From Micromonospora citrea (lineage in GTDB: Bacteria > Actinomycetota > Actinomycetes > Mycobacteriales > Micromonosporaceae), in NCBI RefSeq assembly GCF_900090315.1, contig NZ_FMHZ01000002.1:2706501-2770500 (forward strand): 64,000 nt of DNA. Direction: 5' to 3'. The first letter of the stretch is position 1, and every line of letters begins with the position of its first letter. The notes under the pieces are model-generated. The model searched no databases and was not told the origin of the DNA. It saw nothing but the letters and a program-made list of their open reading frames with translations. This document shows positions 45,253 to 53,901 of the stretch, piece after piece. Position numbers and translations under genes: made by a program.

Positions 45253-45645
45253 GTGACGACCCCCACCTCCGGCAGCGCCCCCGACGAGTACTGGCGGCGG
45301 CCCGAGCCTCCGCCGGAGGGGGGTCCGGCCCTGCCGGCACCCGGCGGCGGACATCCCGGCACACCTGCCACCACGCCGCCCGGCGGCGAACGTCCCGGCA
45401 CACCGACCGGCACGCCGCCCGGGAGCGGCTACGCCGGCCCGCCGGCCACCACACCTCCGCCGGCCGGCTGGCGACCGCCGGTGCACCTGCGCCCCCCGCC
45501 GCCCCGGCGGCTGCCCCCGCAGGACATGGCGGGGCTCGACACGGCGGAACAGCACGCCCAGCGACTCACGTACGGCGTCGGTGCGGTGGCCGGCATCGTG
45601 CTGGTGCTCCTCGTCTGCCTCCTCTGCTCCCGCCGCCTCTTCTGA
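45253..45645 (+). CDS. Proline-rich single-pass membrane protein
   Basis: The 130 residues are a Pro/Gly/Thr-rich region (repeats such as PGTPTGTPPGSGYAGPPATT), a short helical stretch DMAGLDTAEQHAQRLTYGV and a single C-terminal membrane helix (VGAVAGIVLVLLVCLLCS) ending in SRRLF, so it is probably tail-anchored with a cytoplasmic Pro-rich domain. The GTG at 45253 looks leaderless. No function known; similar proteins in this family are sometimes mislabelled translation initiation factor because of the repeats. Confidence 0.75.
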   Translation: MTTPTSGSAPDEYWRRPEPPPEGGPALPAPGGGHPGTPATTPPGGERPGTPTGTPPGSGYAGPPATTPPPAGWRPPVHLRPPPPRRLPPQDMAGLDTAEQHAQRLTYGVGAVAGIVLVLLVCLLCSRRLF

Positions 45646-45683
45646 CACCTCCGCCCGCCCTCCCCTCTCCTCCCCACTCCCCT

Positions 45684-45755
45684 GCGATCTTGCACTTTCT
45701 GCCCCGTCGCACCCGCACAAGAGGGACGAACCGGGGGCCGAAAGTGCAAGATCGC
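45684..45755. repeat. Long inverted repeat between convergent genes
   Basis: Arms of 22 bases (45684-45705 and 45734-45755, one mismatch) flank a 28-base loop. The outer 16 bases, GCGATCTTGCACTTTC, pair perfectly. It lies 38 bases from one gene's end and 37 from the other, as expected for a bidirectional terminator, but the long low-GC arm is also reminiscent of a dispersed palindromic repeat. Confidence 0.85.
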
Positions 45756-45792
45756 CGAAGCTGTCGGGAGGGAAAGAGGGAACGAGGGAGGG

Positions 45793-46275
45793 TCAGAGGG
45801 TGTTGCCCCAGACGGTCTCCGCGCCGGAGTGACCGGTGAGGTAGACGTAGACGAGGCTGACGACGGCTAGCGCGACCACGGCGACCGACAGCACCGGCGT
45901 GATCCAGGACGGCAGCCTCCGTACCCGCGGATGGCCGCTCGTGACCGCGAGCAGCAGCAGCGACACCACGGCCAGCGGCAGGACGTACCGGAACAGGATG
46001 TCGCCGTAGCGGGAGTGCTCGAAGATCTGGTCCACGATGGGGCCCTGCATGCCCCGGGCGACGAACGCGTCGGTCAACTCCTCGCCGGACTCGACCGCGA
46101 CGAAGGCGGTCAGCGGCGCCACCACGGCGAGGATCGCCACCGCCCAGTCCAGCCGGGGCCGAAACCTGGGCAGCGCCACGTAGGCGCTGGCGAGCAGGGC
46201 CAGCAACGGCACGAACACGACGACCGCGTGCACGACCAGCACGTGGGCCGGCAGGCCCAGGATCTCCTTGAACAT
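45793..46275 (-). CDS. DUF2231-like membrane protein
   Basis: A 160-residue protein with four hydrophobic segments: HVLVVHAVVVFVPLLALLAS (the H-x-x-x-V-H-x-P-like opening typical of DUF2231), AVAILAVVAPLTAFVAVESG, ILFRYVLPLAVVSLLLLAVT and PVLSVAVVALAVVSLVYVYL. Family function is not established; some have suggested redox links. The ATG at 46275 has GGAGGT a few bases upstream. It diverges from the Fur-family gene. Confidence 0.82.
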   Translation of the reverse strand: MFKEILGLPAHVLVVHAVVVFVPLLALLASAYVALPRFRPRLDWAVAILAVVAPLTAFVAVESGEELTDAFVARGMQGPIVDQIFEHSRYGDILFRYVLPLAVVSLLLLAVTSGHPRVRRLPSWITPVLSVAVVALAVVSLVYVYLTGHSGAETVWGNTL

Positions 46276-46471
46276 CGACACCTCCGGCGGTACGCGGTCG
46301 CGGGTTGCCAGCGTACGGTGCGCCGGTCGGCCCGCCCAGGCCCTGTCGACCGGCTACACGCGCCGCGGACCGCTCCGGTTCACCCTGCACACCACCGGCT
46401 GGGCTGTGGCCGGGGCCACCCCGAACCGGAGGCCGATCGTCGGCCTGGTCACCGCGTGCTGTCATTGGCGC

Positions 46472-46900
46472 ATGTCCGGTGGGGAGGAACTGCTCCGGTC
46501 GAGGGGCCTGCGGGTCACCCGGCCGCGCCTCGCCGTACTCGACGTCCTGGCGGCGGGCGGCCACCTCGAGGTGGAGGAGATCACCCGGCGGGTCCGCGAA
46601 CGCCTCGACTCCGTCTCCACCCAGGCGGTCTACGACGTGCTCGGCGCGCTGTCCCGGGCCGGGCTGTCCCGCCGGATCGAGCCGGCCGGCAGCCCCGCCC
46701 GCTACGAGGCGCGGGCCGGGGACAACCACCACCACGTCGTCTGCCGGGGCTGCGGCGAGATCGCCGACATCGACTGCGCGGTCGGCAACGCGCCCTGCCT
46801 GGACCCGGACATCGCCCACGGGTTCGAGGTCGACGAGGCGGAAGTGACGTTCTGGGGCCTCTGCCCGACCTGCCAGACCCGCCGATCCGCCGACGACTGA
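46472..46900 (+). CDS. Fur-family transcriptional regulator
   Basis: A 142-residue winged-helix metalloregulator. The DNA-binding half has RVTRPRLAVLDVLAAGG and STQAVYDVLGALSRAGL; the metal half has HHHVVC (86-91), CRGC (91-94) and CPTC (131-134), giving the structural zinc site. The features fit peroxide-sensing Fur types (FurA/CatR-like) as well as Fur itself; no catalase gene adjoins it. No ribosome site precedes the ATG at 46472, and I could not identify a -10 with confidence. Confidence 0.9.
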   Translation: MSGGEELLRSRGLRVTRPRLAVLDVLAAGGHLEVEEITRRVRERLDSVSTQAVYDVLGALSRAGLSRRIEPAGSPARYEARAGDNHHHVVCRGCGEIADIDCAVGNAPCLDPDIAHGFEVDEAEVTFWGLCPTCQTRRSADD

Positions 46901-47238
46901 CCGCCCGCCTGGTCGGACGACCGGCGGCCCGCGGGCCGACGGAGAGCAGCGACGCCCCGGCCAACCGCCTCCTGACCGCCCGCGACGACCGACGGCGGAC
47001 CAACCGCCGACGACGGACGGGCCGGGACGACCGACGGCGGACCGCCGACGACGGCAGACGGACCGCGACGACCGACGACCGACCGCCGACGACGGCAGAC
47101 GGACCGCGACGACCGACGACGGACCAACCGTGACTACCGACGGACCGCGACGGCGGACAGGCCCGAGCGACGGACGGCGGAGAGGCCGGCGGTCCGTTGC
47201 CGGGGGTGCGTCGCTCCGGGGCGTGGCACGCTTGGTCG
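46901..47238. repeat. Low-complexity CGACGACCGACGG-rich gap with 41-base tandem repeat
   Basis: About 340 bases between fur and the oxygenase gene made of CGACGG, GACCGACG and similar short words. A 41-base unit is clear at 47041 and 47082. No credible gene; the promoter of the next gene must lie in its last part. Confidence 0.75.
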
Positions 47239-48096
47239 GTGGACTCCGAAGATCTCGGTCTCTTCGGTCCGGGTTCGGTCACGTGGAAGGTGCACGAGGA
47301 GCCGATCCTGATCGTCGCCGGCCTGCGTTCGCTCTACCTCCAGGCGCTGCACCCTCGTGCGATGGCGGGGGTCGCCCAGAACAGCAACTACCGCTCCGAC
47401 GCGTGGGGTCGCCTGGTGCGCACCGCAACCTACGTGGCGACCACCATCTACGGCACCACCGCCGAGGCGGAGGCCGCCGGGCTACGCGTACGACGGCGAC
47501 ACGCCCGGCTGCGGGCCACCGACCCGAGCACCGGGGAGGAGTTCCGCGTCGACGATCCCGACCTGCTGCGCTGGGTGCACGTCACAGAGGTCGAGTCGTT
47601 CCTCGACACGGCCCGCCGGGCGGGGCTGCCGCTGAGCGCCGACGAGATCGACGGCTACTACACCGAGCAGCGGCGAGCCGCCGCCCTGGTGGGCCTCGAT
47701 CCGCAGACGGTTCCCGGCACCGCCGCCGAGGTGGCCGACTACTACCGCCGGGTCCGCCCGGAGCTGCGGATCACCCGCGAGGCGGCCGAGACGGCGCTGT
47801 TCCTCACCGCACCGCCGATCCCGTGGAAGCTCAGCCTGCCCGCCCGGATCGGGCTCAACCTGGGGCCGGCGCGCTGGGCGTACTTCGGCATCGCCGGCAC
47901 CGCGTTCGCGCTGCTGCCGGCCTGGGCCCGGCGGATGTACGGCGGGCTCGGCCTGCCCACCACCGCGCTCTCGGCCGACCTGACCGTGCGGGCGCTGCGG
48001 CTGACCCTCGCCGCGGTGCCCCGCCGCTGGCGGGAGGGGCCGTTGCAGCAGGCCGCGAAGGCACGGGCGGCCCGCCTCGCCGACTCTGCCGCCTGA
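47239..48096 (+). CDS. Oxygenase MpaB-family protein (DUF2236)
   Basis: The 285 residues contain the family pattern ILIVAGLRSLYLQALHPRAMAGVAQNS near the N-terminus, the VHVTEVESFLD segment with its conserved His, and a helical C-terminus with ARRMYGGLGLP. DUF2236 proteins are haem-linked oxygenases in characterised cases (for example latex-clearing and MpaB proteins); the conserved His and Arg residues needed are present by eye. Substrate unknown. The GTG at 47239 lacks a ribosome site. Confidence 0.85.
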   Translation: MDSEDLGLFGPGSVTWKVHEEPILIVAGLRSLYLQALHPRAMAGVAQNSNYRSDAWGRLVRTATYVATTIYGTTAEAEAAGLRVRRRHARLRATDPSTGEEFRVDDPDLLRWVHVTEVESFLDTARRAGLPLSADEIDGYYTEQRRAAALVGLDPQTVPGTAAEVADYYRRVRPELRITREAAETALFLTAPPIPWKLSLPARIGLNLGPARWAYFGIAGTAFALLPAWARRMYGGLGLPTTALSADLTVRALRLTLAAVPRRWREGPLQQAAKARAARLADSAA

Positions 48097-48203
48097 ATCC
48101 CGCGCCCACCTCCGCCAGGGCCGCCGCACGAGTGTCGGCCGTCGCCCGCGTCTGCCGGCGGGCCAGCGCGTCGGCGAGCGCGCGGGCCGGAAGGCGGCGG
48201 CGG

Positions 48204-49142
48204 TCAGTCCCGGCCGGGCGCCGGGTCGACGGTGTGCTCGACGGCCGCCCACGGCTCCTTGCCCGGCGCCTGTGCCCCGGCGGGGCAGGTGCGCCGGTAG
48301 TCGCACCAGCCGCAGCGGGGGCCCGGTGTGGTCGGGAAGGCCTCGTCGGGGTCGTCGCCGTCGGCGACCGCCCGCTCGGCGGCCATGATGTCGCGCGCTG
48401 TCTCCTCGGCCCGGGAGAGCTGCCGGGCCAGCGACTCGACGGTGTGCTCGTGCGCGGCGACCGTGCCGGTGGGCAGGTGGTGCAGCTCCACCCGGCGGCA
48501 GGGCCGGCGGAACACCCGCTCCGCCGCGTACGCGTAGAGCGCGAGGGCCTGCGAGCCGCGCGCGTCGTCGGCGTCCAGCCCGGTGCGGCCCGTCTTGTAG
48601 TCGACGATGACCAGCTCGGGGCCCTCCGGGCCGGGGCGGGAGTCGATCCGGTCGGCGCGGCCGTTGAAGGCCAGCACCCCGGTCTTGACCGCCACCACCC
48701 GCTCCACGCCGAGCGGGTCGGCGCCCGGGTCCAGCGTCTCGACGTAGGACTCCAGCCAGCCCAGCGCCCGACGGTAGGCCGCCCGCTCCTGCTCGTCGTC
48801 GCGGTAGCCCTCGCGCACCCAGGTGCCCTTCAGCAGCGCGGCGAGCGCCTCCGGACGGCGCCGGTCGGGGCTGAGGGCATACCAGTTCTTCAGGGCGGTG
48901 TGCACGCTCGCGCCGAGGGAGTTGTGCGCCCACGGCGGGCCCTTCGGCGGGGCCGGACGGTCGACGTAGGAGTAGCGGTAGCGCCGGGGGCAGTCCGCGT
49001 AGGCGCCGAGCTTGCTCGGGGTGCAGACGAAGAGCCGCTCCGGCATGCCCTCGAAGCCGAGCTGCTCGGGCTGGCCGCCCCGGGGGCGGGGTGCCCGGCC
49101 GCCCGTGGCGGGGGACCGTCCGGCTGAAGAGGCTCGTCGCAC
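48204..49142 (-). CDS. PD-(D/E)XK nuclease, RecB/Cas4-like with Fe-S cysteines
   Basis: A 312-residue nuclease of the RecB family. Active-site elements: H81 in GASVHTALK, D164 in GRADRID, and D181/K183 in VIVDYKTGR. Cys51 (DCPRRYRY) together with Cys277, Cys280 and Cys286 near the C-terminus (CGWC, RRTC) has the spacing of a 4Fe-4S cluster, as in AddB and Cas4. It is a stand-alone gene, without helicase or CRISPR neighbours. Start uncertain: GTG 49142 or ATG 49046. Role likely in DNA repair. Confidence 0.9.
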   Translation of the reverse strand: MRRASSAGRSPATGGRAPRPRGGQPEQLGFEGMPERLFVCTPSKLGAYADCPRRYRYSYVDRPAPPKGPPWAHNSLGASVHTALKNWYALSPDRRRPEALAALLKGTWVREGYRDDEQERAAYRRALGWLESYVETLDPGADPLGVERVVAVKTGVLAFNGRADRIDSRPGPEGPELVIVDYKTGRTGLDADDARGSQALALYAYAAERVFRRPCRRVELHHLPTGTVAAHEHTVESLARQLSRAEETARDIMAAERAVADGDDPDEAFPTTPGPRCGWCDYRRTCPAGAQAPGKEPWAAVEHTVDPAPGRD

Positions 49143-49184
49143 ACCGTGATCCTGCCATCCGGGCCCGACAAACTCGGCCGGCGG

Positions 49185-49799
49185 TCAGGCCATGTTGGCG
49201 TACTGGGTCACGAAGGCGGCCACCGCGTCGGCGATGAGCTGCACCGCGATCGCCGCCAGCAGCAGACCGGCGATCCGGGTCAGCACCTCGATGCCGCCGG
49301 GCCGCAGGATCTTGACGATTCCGCCGGAGAAGCGCAGCACGATCCAGACGGTGAGCATCACGGCCACGATCGCGGCGGCGATGGCGCTGTAGTCCGTCGC
49401 GCCGTCGGCCTGCTGGACGAAGAGCATGGTGGCCACGATGGCGCCGGGTCCCGCCAGCAGCGGCGTACCGAGCGGCACCAGCGCGATGTTCGAGGTGACC
49501 TGCTGGCTCGGATCGTCGGCCTTGCCGGTCAGCAGTTCCAGCGCCACCAGGATGAGCAGCAGCCCACCGGCGGCCTGGAGGGCCGGCAGGTCCACGTGCA
49601 GGTAGTCGAGGAGCGTCTGGCCCGCCACCGCGAAGACCACGATCACGCCGAGCGCCAGGGCGACGGCCTGCCAGGCCGCGCGGTTGCGGTCGCGGGCCGG
49701 CAGCGGGCCCGTCAGGGCCAGGAAGATCGGCATCATGCCCGGGGGGTCCACGATCACCAGCAGGGTCACGAAGACCTCACCGAACAGCTTTGCGTCCAC
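49185..49799 (-). CDS. MarC-family membrane protein
   Basis: A 204-residue protein with six hydrophobic segments. Conserved family pieces are FVTLLVIVDPPGMMPIFLAL near the N-terminus, AAGGLLLILVALELLTG, ALVPLGTPLLAGPGAIVATM and GLLLAAIAVQLIADAVA. MarC/YchE proteins were once linked to multidrug resistance, but this is not supported for the E. coli protein; function is open. GTG at 49799. It is upstream of the RecB-like gene and downstream of the PHP gene on the same strand. Confidence 0.9.
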   Translation of the reverse strand: MDAKLFGEVFVTLLVIVDPPGMMPIFLALTGPLPARDRNRAAWQAVALALGVIVVFAVAGQTLLDYLHVDLPALQAAGGLLLILVALELLTGKADDPSQQVTSNIALVPLGTPLLAGPGAIVATMLFVQQADGATDYSAIAAAIVAVMLTVWIVLRFSGGIVKILRPGGIEVLTRIAGLLLAAIAVQLIADAVAAFVTQYANMA

Positions 49800-49839
49800 G
49801 TGATCAACGTAGCCGCGCCGCCGGAGGCGGAAACGCGGA

Positions 49840-50706
49840 TCAGCCGGAAGCGACCCCGGTCACGCCGCTCGACTCGACGAGGATCCGCTCGTACGCCGAG
49901 GGGTCGGTGGTGAACGCGCCGAGCCGGACGGTCTTGTGCGTGCCGTGGAAGTCCGACGAGCCGGTCACCAGCAGCCCCAGCTCGTCGGCGAGCGCACGGA
50001 CGTGCGCCCGCTCGGCCGGGGAGTGGTCCTCGTGGTCGGCCTCCAGCCCCGCCAGGCCCACCGCGGCGAGATCGGCGATCAGCTCGTCCGGCACGATCCG
50101 CCCCCGCCGGGTGGCCCGGGGGTGGGCGAAGACCGGGACGCCGCCCGCCGCGCGGACGAGCCGGACCGCGTGGAAGACGTCGATGTCCTCCTTCGGCAGC
50201 CGGTAGCGCTCACCCAGCCAGTCCGGTCCGAACGCCTCCGTGGTGGTGGCCACCAGACCGGCCCGGATCAGCGCCTGGGCGATGTGCGGCCGGCCCACGG
50301 TCCCGCCGGCCGCCCCGGCGAGGATCTCGGGCCAGCTCACGTCGATCCCGTCGGCCCGCAGCAGCGCCACGATCCGTTCTCCCCGCTCCTCCCGCGCGGC
50401 CCGCACCCGGGTCAGCTCGGCGACGAGTTCCGGGGCGTCCGGGTCGAAGAGGTACGCCAGCAGGTGCAGCGGCACCGCCGGCTCCTCGCCGTACCAGCGG
50501 CAGGAGATCTCGGCGCCCCGCACCAGGTCGAGCCCGGCCGGCAGCGCCCGCAGGGCGGGCTCCCAGCCGGCGGTGGTGTCGTGGTCGGTGATCGCCACGA
50601 CGTCGAGCCCGGACTCCGCCGCGGCTCGTACCAGCTCGGCGGGGCTGAGCGTGCCGTCGCTGGCGGTGGAGTGGGTGTGCAGGTCGATCCGCGGACGCGC
50701 GCTCAC
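49840..50706 (-). CDS. PHP-domain phosphoesterase
   Basis: A 288-residue PHP-superfamily hydrolase. Metal-binding motifs: IDLHTHSTASDG with His10, His12 and Asp17, ITDHDTTAGW, FAHPRATRRGR, and GSSDFHG near the C-terminus. This set fits the YciV/RnaAM group, which removes nucleotides from 5'-3'-bisphosphates or short RNAs; the exact substrate is inferred. The GTG at 50706 has TAGCGT seven bases upstream and no ribosome site, so it is likely leaderless. Confidence 0.88.
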   Translation of the reverse strand: MSARPRIDLHTHSTASDGTLSPAELVRAAAESGLDVVAITDHDTTAGWEPALRALPAGLDLVRGAEISCRWYGEEPAVPLHLLAYLFDPDAPELVAELTRVRAAREERGERIVALLRADGIDVSWPEILAGAAGGTVGRPHIAQALIRAGLVATTTEAFGPDWLGERYRLPKEDIDVFHAVRLVRAAGGVPVFAHPRATRRGRIVPDELIADLAAVGLAGLEADHEDHSPAERAHVRALADELGLLVTGSSDFHGTHKTVRLGAFTTDPSAYERILVESSGVTGVASG

Positions 50707-50713
50707 CGCCCTG

Positions 50714-50719
50714 ACGCTA
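50714..50719 (-). promoter_or_regulatory. -10 hexamer for the leaderless PHP gene
   Basis: TAGCGT on the minus strand, seven bases before the GTG at 50706. Confidence 0.5.
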
Positions 50720-50740
50720 CCGGCCACCGCCCGCCGGTCG

Positions 50741-52015
50741 TCAGGAGGCCTCGCGGCCGACCGGCACCGGCCGCTGACCGTCGACCAGGCCGGCGACCGG
50801 AGCGCCCGACGACTGCTCGCCCGCCAGCGCCCGGCTCACGTCGACGCGCACCAGGCCGGCGCGGGCGTCGGGGTAGTGCGCCGTGCCCTCCGGCGTCCAG
50901 GCGACCGGGCCGTGCACGGGCGGTCCGGCCGGCCGGACCGTCGGGGCGGAACGGAGCCAATCGAGGTCGACCAGCAGCGCCCGGGCCTCGCCGCCCGTCC
51001 GCCCGTTGACCAGGAGCCACCGCCCGTCGACCGAGACCGCGCCCTGCCCGTCGCCGCTCAGGACGGGCCCGCAGCCCGTTCGCGCCGGGGCGAGGTTCCG
51101 GGCCGGGTCGAGCAGGGCGAGACAGGGCCGTCGGGGCGTACCGGCGGACACCTGCGCGACCACGGTGCCGTCGGGACGGGTGCCGTAGACGTGCACGCTG
51201 GCCCGGTCGCCCCCGCTCTTCAGCGGACCCTGGGCGGGGCGCCACAGGGCGTGGCCGGGCTCGTCCGCGTCGAGCCGTACCACGACGGCGTCGCCCGCGA
51301 AGCCGACCGGCGTCGCGCCGGCCGGCACCGGCGTGCGGGCGGCGGCGACGACCTGGGCGCCGACGATCCCGGCGACGACGAGTTCGCCACCCTCCCGCCA
51401 GGCGACCTGGCGTCCGTCGCGGCTGAGAACGATGTCCCGCGCCCCGGCCAGCAGCAGGTGCGCCGCGCCGTCGGGGGACACCACCCACAGCGATCGGCCG
51501 GCCGCCGTCGGTGCGCCCACCACGGCCCAGCCCGTGCCGTCGGGCAGCCGCTGGGCCCGCTCGGCCGGGCCCACGTCGGGCAGCGTCAGTCGCTGCCCGC
51601 CCGCCGTGGTGAGCGACGTGCCGAGGATCAGGTCCACCTCTCCCCGGCCGAGATCGGCGGGAGGGGCGTCCAGCAACGCCGGGGTCGGGTCGGGCAGGGG
51701 CGAGGCGTACGGGTCGCCGAGCACCACCGTGGGATGCGTGGGCCGGCCGGGCTGCTGCCCCAGCTGGGCGATCCCGGTGCTGACCCCCACGGTGACGACC
51801 GCGGCCATCGCCACCCCGGCCAGGGTGCGCCGGCGCCGGGCCTGGTCGGCCCGTCGGATCGCCAGTCCCGCCGGGTCGGCGGCGAGCGGACGGGCGACGG
51901 CGACCCGGCGGGCGAACGTCTCCCGCAGCGCCTGCTCCAGCTCGTCCTCGGTCACGCCGTATGGACGCCCTGGGCCGTCGGTCCGGTTGTCAGCACGGCC
52001 CGTCGGGTGGCTCAC
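50741..52015 (-). CDS. Membrane protein coupled to a SigE-family sigma factor
   Basis: A 424-residue protein with a cytoplasmic N-terminus (EDELEQALRETFARRVAVARP), a single membrane helix (TLAGVAMAAVVTVGVSTGIAQLG, about 64-86) and a large extracytoplasmic part of beta-strand repeats (AGRSLWVVSPDGAAHLLL, RDGRQVAWREGGELVV) like a beta-propeller. Its GTG overlaps the sigma-factor stop by four bases, so the two are coupled. This suggests an anti-sigma or sensory role, but no zinc-anti-sigma motif is present. Confidence 0.82.
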   Translation of the reverse strand: MSHPTGRADNRTDGPGRPYGVTEDELEQALRETFARRVAVARPLAADPAGLAIRRADQARRRRTLAGVAMAAVVTVGVSTGIAQLGQQPGRPTHPTVVLGDPYASPLPDPTPALLDAPPADLGRGEVDLILGTSLTTAGGQRLTLPDVGPAERAQRLPDGTGWAVVGAPTAAGRSLWVVSPDGAAHLLLAGARDIVLSRDGRQVAWREGGELVVAGIVGAQVVAAARTPVPAGATPVGFAGDAVVVRLDADEPGHALWRPAQGPLKSGGDRASVHVYGTRPDGTVVAQVSAGTPRRPCLALLDPARNLAPARTGCGPVLSGDGQGAVSVDGRWLLVNGRTGGEARALLVDLDWLRSAPTVRPAGPPVHGPVAWTPEGTAHYPDARAGLVRVDVSRALAGEQSSGAPVAGLVDGQRPVPVGREAS

Positions 52016-52917
52016 CGACGCTCTCCGGCGCCGCTGCCGGCCGGTACGCCGGACGGGTCGAGCTCCTCGTCGCGGTCGGACGGCCCGGCGCCCGGCGCAG
52101 CCGGCCCGACGTCCTGCGCTGCCGGCCCGACGCCCTGCGCGGTGGGGTCGGTGCCGGATGCGACCGGCACGGCGGGCGCGGCACCCGGAGCGGTGACGCG
52201 CGGCGGCGCGGCGGTCGCCGCGACGACGGCCGCCGCGTCCGCCCCGACCACCATCGTCGGCGCGGCGTAGGCCGGCGGCCGCCCGGTCTCGGCGGGCGCG
52301 GGCGCGGGCCGACCGGCGGGCGCGGGCGCGGGCCGACCGGCATCGGCGGGCGCGGGCCGACCGGCGGAGGCGCTCCTGGGGCGGGCCGGGGATCGGTCAG
52401 CCCCGGCCGGCAGGTCGAGGGCGGCCTCGGCCCCCATCCGTCGGCGCAGGGTGCCCAGGGCGCGGGAGGTCTGGCTCTTGACCGTGCCCGGCGAGATGCC
52501 GAGCAGGGCGGCGGTCTGCGACTCGGACATGTCCTCGTAGTAGCGCAGCACGAGCACCGCCCGCTGCCGGGTCGGCAGCGCGCTCAGGTGGCGCCAGAGC
52601 AGGTCACGGTCGAGCTGCTGCTCGATCTCGTCGACCGCGGCACGTTCCGGCAGCGTCTCGGTGGGACGTTCACCGTGCCACCGCCGACGCCACCAGCTCG
52701 TCGAGGTGTTGACCATGACCCGGCGGGCGTACGGCTCGATCGCCTCGATCCCGCCGAGCCGCTTCCAGGCCAGGTAGGTCTTGGTCAACGCGGTCTGCAG
52801 CAGGTCCTCCGCGGTCGCCCAGTCCCCACTGAGCAGGTACGCGGTGCGCAGCAGGGCACCGGAGCGGGCCGCGACGAAGTCGCGGAACTCCTCCTCCAAG
52901 GGATCCCTGCCCGCCAT
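52012..52917 (-). CDS. SigE-family ECF sigma factor with long C-terminal tail
   Basis: Region 2 lies at about residues 7-80 (FRDFVAARSGALLRTAYLLS, GDWATAEDLLQTALTKTYLA) and region 4 at about 95-160 (LPTRQRAVLVLRYYEDMSES, LGISPGTVKSQTSRAL), as in ECF sigma factors of the actinobacterial SigE family. The ATG at 52917 has GGAGGTG upstream. Unusually, after residue 165 there is a tail of about 135 residues rich in Ala/Pro/Gly with repeated AGRPAPA units; family members usually end near residue 170. The coupled membrane protein follows. Confidence 0.9.
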   Translation of the reverse strand: MAGRDPLEEEFRDFVAARSGALLRTAYLLSGDWATAEDLLQTALTKTYLAWKRLGGIEAIEPYARRVMVNTSTSWWRRRWHGERPTETLPERAAVDEIEQQLDRDLLWRHLSALPTRQRAVLVLRYYEDMSESQTAALLGISPGTVKSQTSRALGTLRRRMGAEAALDLPAGADRSPARPRSASAGRPAPADAGRPAPAPAGRPAPAPAETGRPPAYAAPTMVVGADAAAVVAATAAPPRVTAPGAAPAVPVASGTDPTAQGVGPAAQDVGPAAPGAGPSDRDEELDPSGVPAGSGAGERR

Positions 52918-53019
52918 CAGCCACCTCCGCGCCCCGTTTCCCTGGCAGGTTGCCACGGCCGGGGCGCCCGGGTCGACGGCGAATGGTGCGCAGTTCCTCC
53001 GATGTTCGGACGAAAAGTT

Positions 53020-53895
53020 TCACGCCCCGTCGTCGGCCTTGGCCTCGTCGGCCTCCTTGCCCAGCCGCGCCTCGACCGCCTGCGGCTCGTACATCTCCTC
53101 GACGACGCGCAGGTAGAGCTCGTTGGGGTTGGGCAGGTTCTTGATCTCGCGGAGCGCCTGCTCCTGGCCGGCGGACTCGAGCACGAAGGTGCCGTAGTTG
53201 AGCGCCCGGCCCGTCGGGGTCTGCTCGTACTTCATGTCGGTGACCCGGACCAGCGGCATCATCGCGACCTGCCGGGTGATGATGCCGTTGACCACCATCA
53301 CCCGCTTGTTGGTCAGGATGAAGCGGTCGTACCACCAGTCGGCGACCTTCCACGCCACCCAGCCCATCACCGCGAACCAGAGCAGCACGGCGATCGTGGT
53401 GAGCGCCCCCACGTCCTGCCCGGCGAGGAAGCCGGAGAGGTAGCCGAGCACGAACGTCGCGGCGATGCCGACCAGCAGCGGCGTGGAGAGGTGGATCCAG
53501 TGCCGCTTCCACTCGCCCCGGTAGCGCTCGGTGGGGAAGAGGTAGCGCGCGACCAGCGAGCTGGGCTCGTCCTCCAACGGCAGGACCCGGCGCGGGGTCA
53601 TGCCGGCGGCGTCGGCCCGCAGGCCGGCCAGCTCGTCCTCCGAGATCTGGGGCGGCTGGTAGCCGGCCTCGGGATCGCGGATCCAGGCCCGACCGGACCG
53701 CCCCTCCCCCGCGTAGGCCGGGCCGTCGCCGTAGCCGGCGTCGTCCGAAAGGGAGGGGCCGTCGCCCAGGCCCGGGCCGGTGCCGTAGCCCGGCCCGTCG
53801 TCGGGCCCGAGCCGAGGGATCGGTTCCGTGTCTCGCTCCCGGCGCTCCCGGTCGGGGTCGTCGGGGTCGAAGGGGGGACCGGAGGGGCTTCCCAT
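53020..53895 (-). CDS. Membrane protein with bacterial PH domain
   Basis: The 291 residues have an acidic, Gly/Asp/Pro-rich first hundred residues, then two membrane helices (HLSTPLLVGIAATFVLGYLS and VGALTTIAVLLWFAVMGWVA) and a bPH_2 pleckstrin-like domain with DRFILTNKRVMVVNGIITRQ and VAMMPLVRVTDMKYEQTPTG. Such proteins sit in the membrane with a cytoplasmic PH domain; role unknown. ATG at 53895. It follows a conserved 52-residue membrane protein by only six bases. Confidence 0.88.
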   Translation of the reverse strand: MGSPSGPPFDPDDPDRERRERDTEPIPRLGPDDGPGYGTGPGLGDGPSLSDDAGYGDGPAYAGEGRSGRAWIRDPEAGYQPPQISEDELAGLRADAAGMTPRRVLPLEDEPSSLVARYLFPTERYRGEWKRHWIHLSTPLLVGIAATFVLGYLSGFLAGQDVGALTTIAVLLWFAVMGWVAWKVADWWYDRFILTNKRVMVVNGIITRQVAMMPLVRVTDMKYEQTPTGRALNYGTFVLESAGQEQALREIKNLPNPNELYLRVVEEMYEPQAVEARLGKEADEAKADDGA

Positions 53896-53901
53896 CGGCG
53901 G

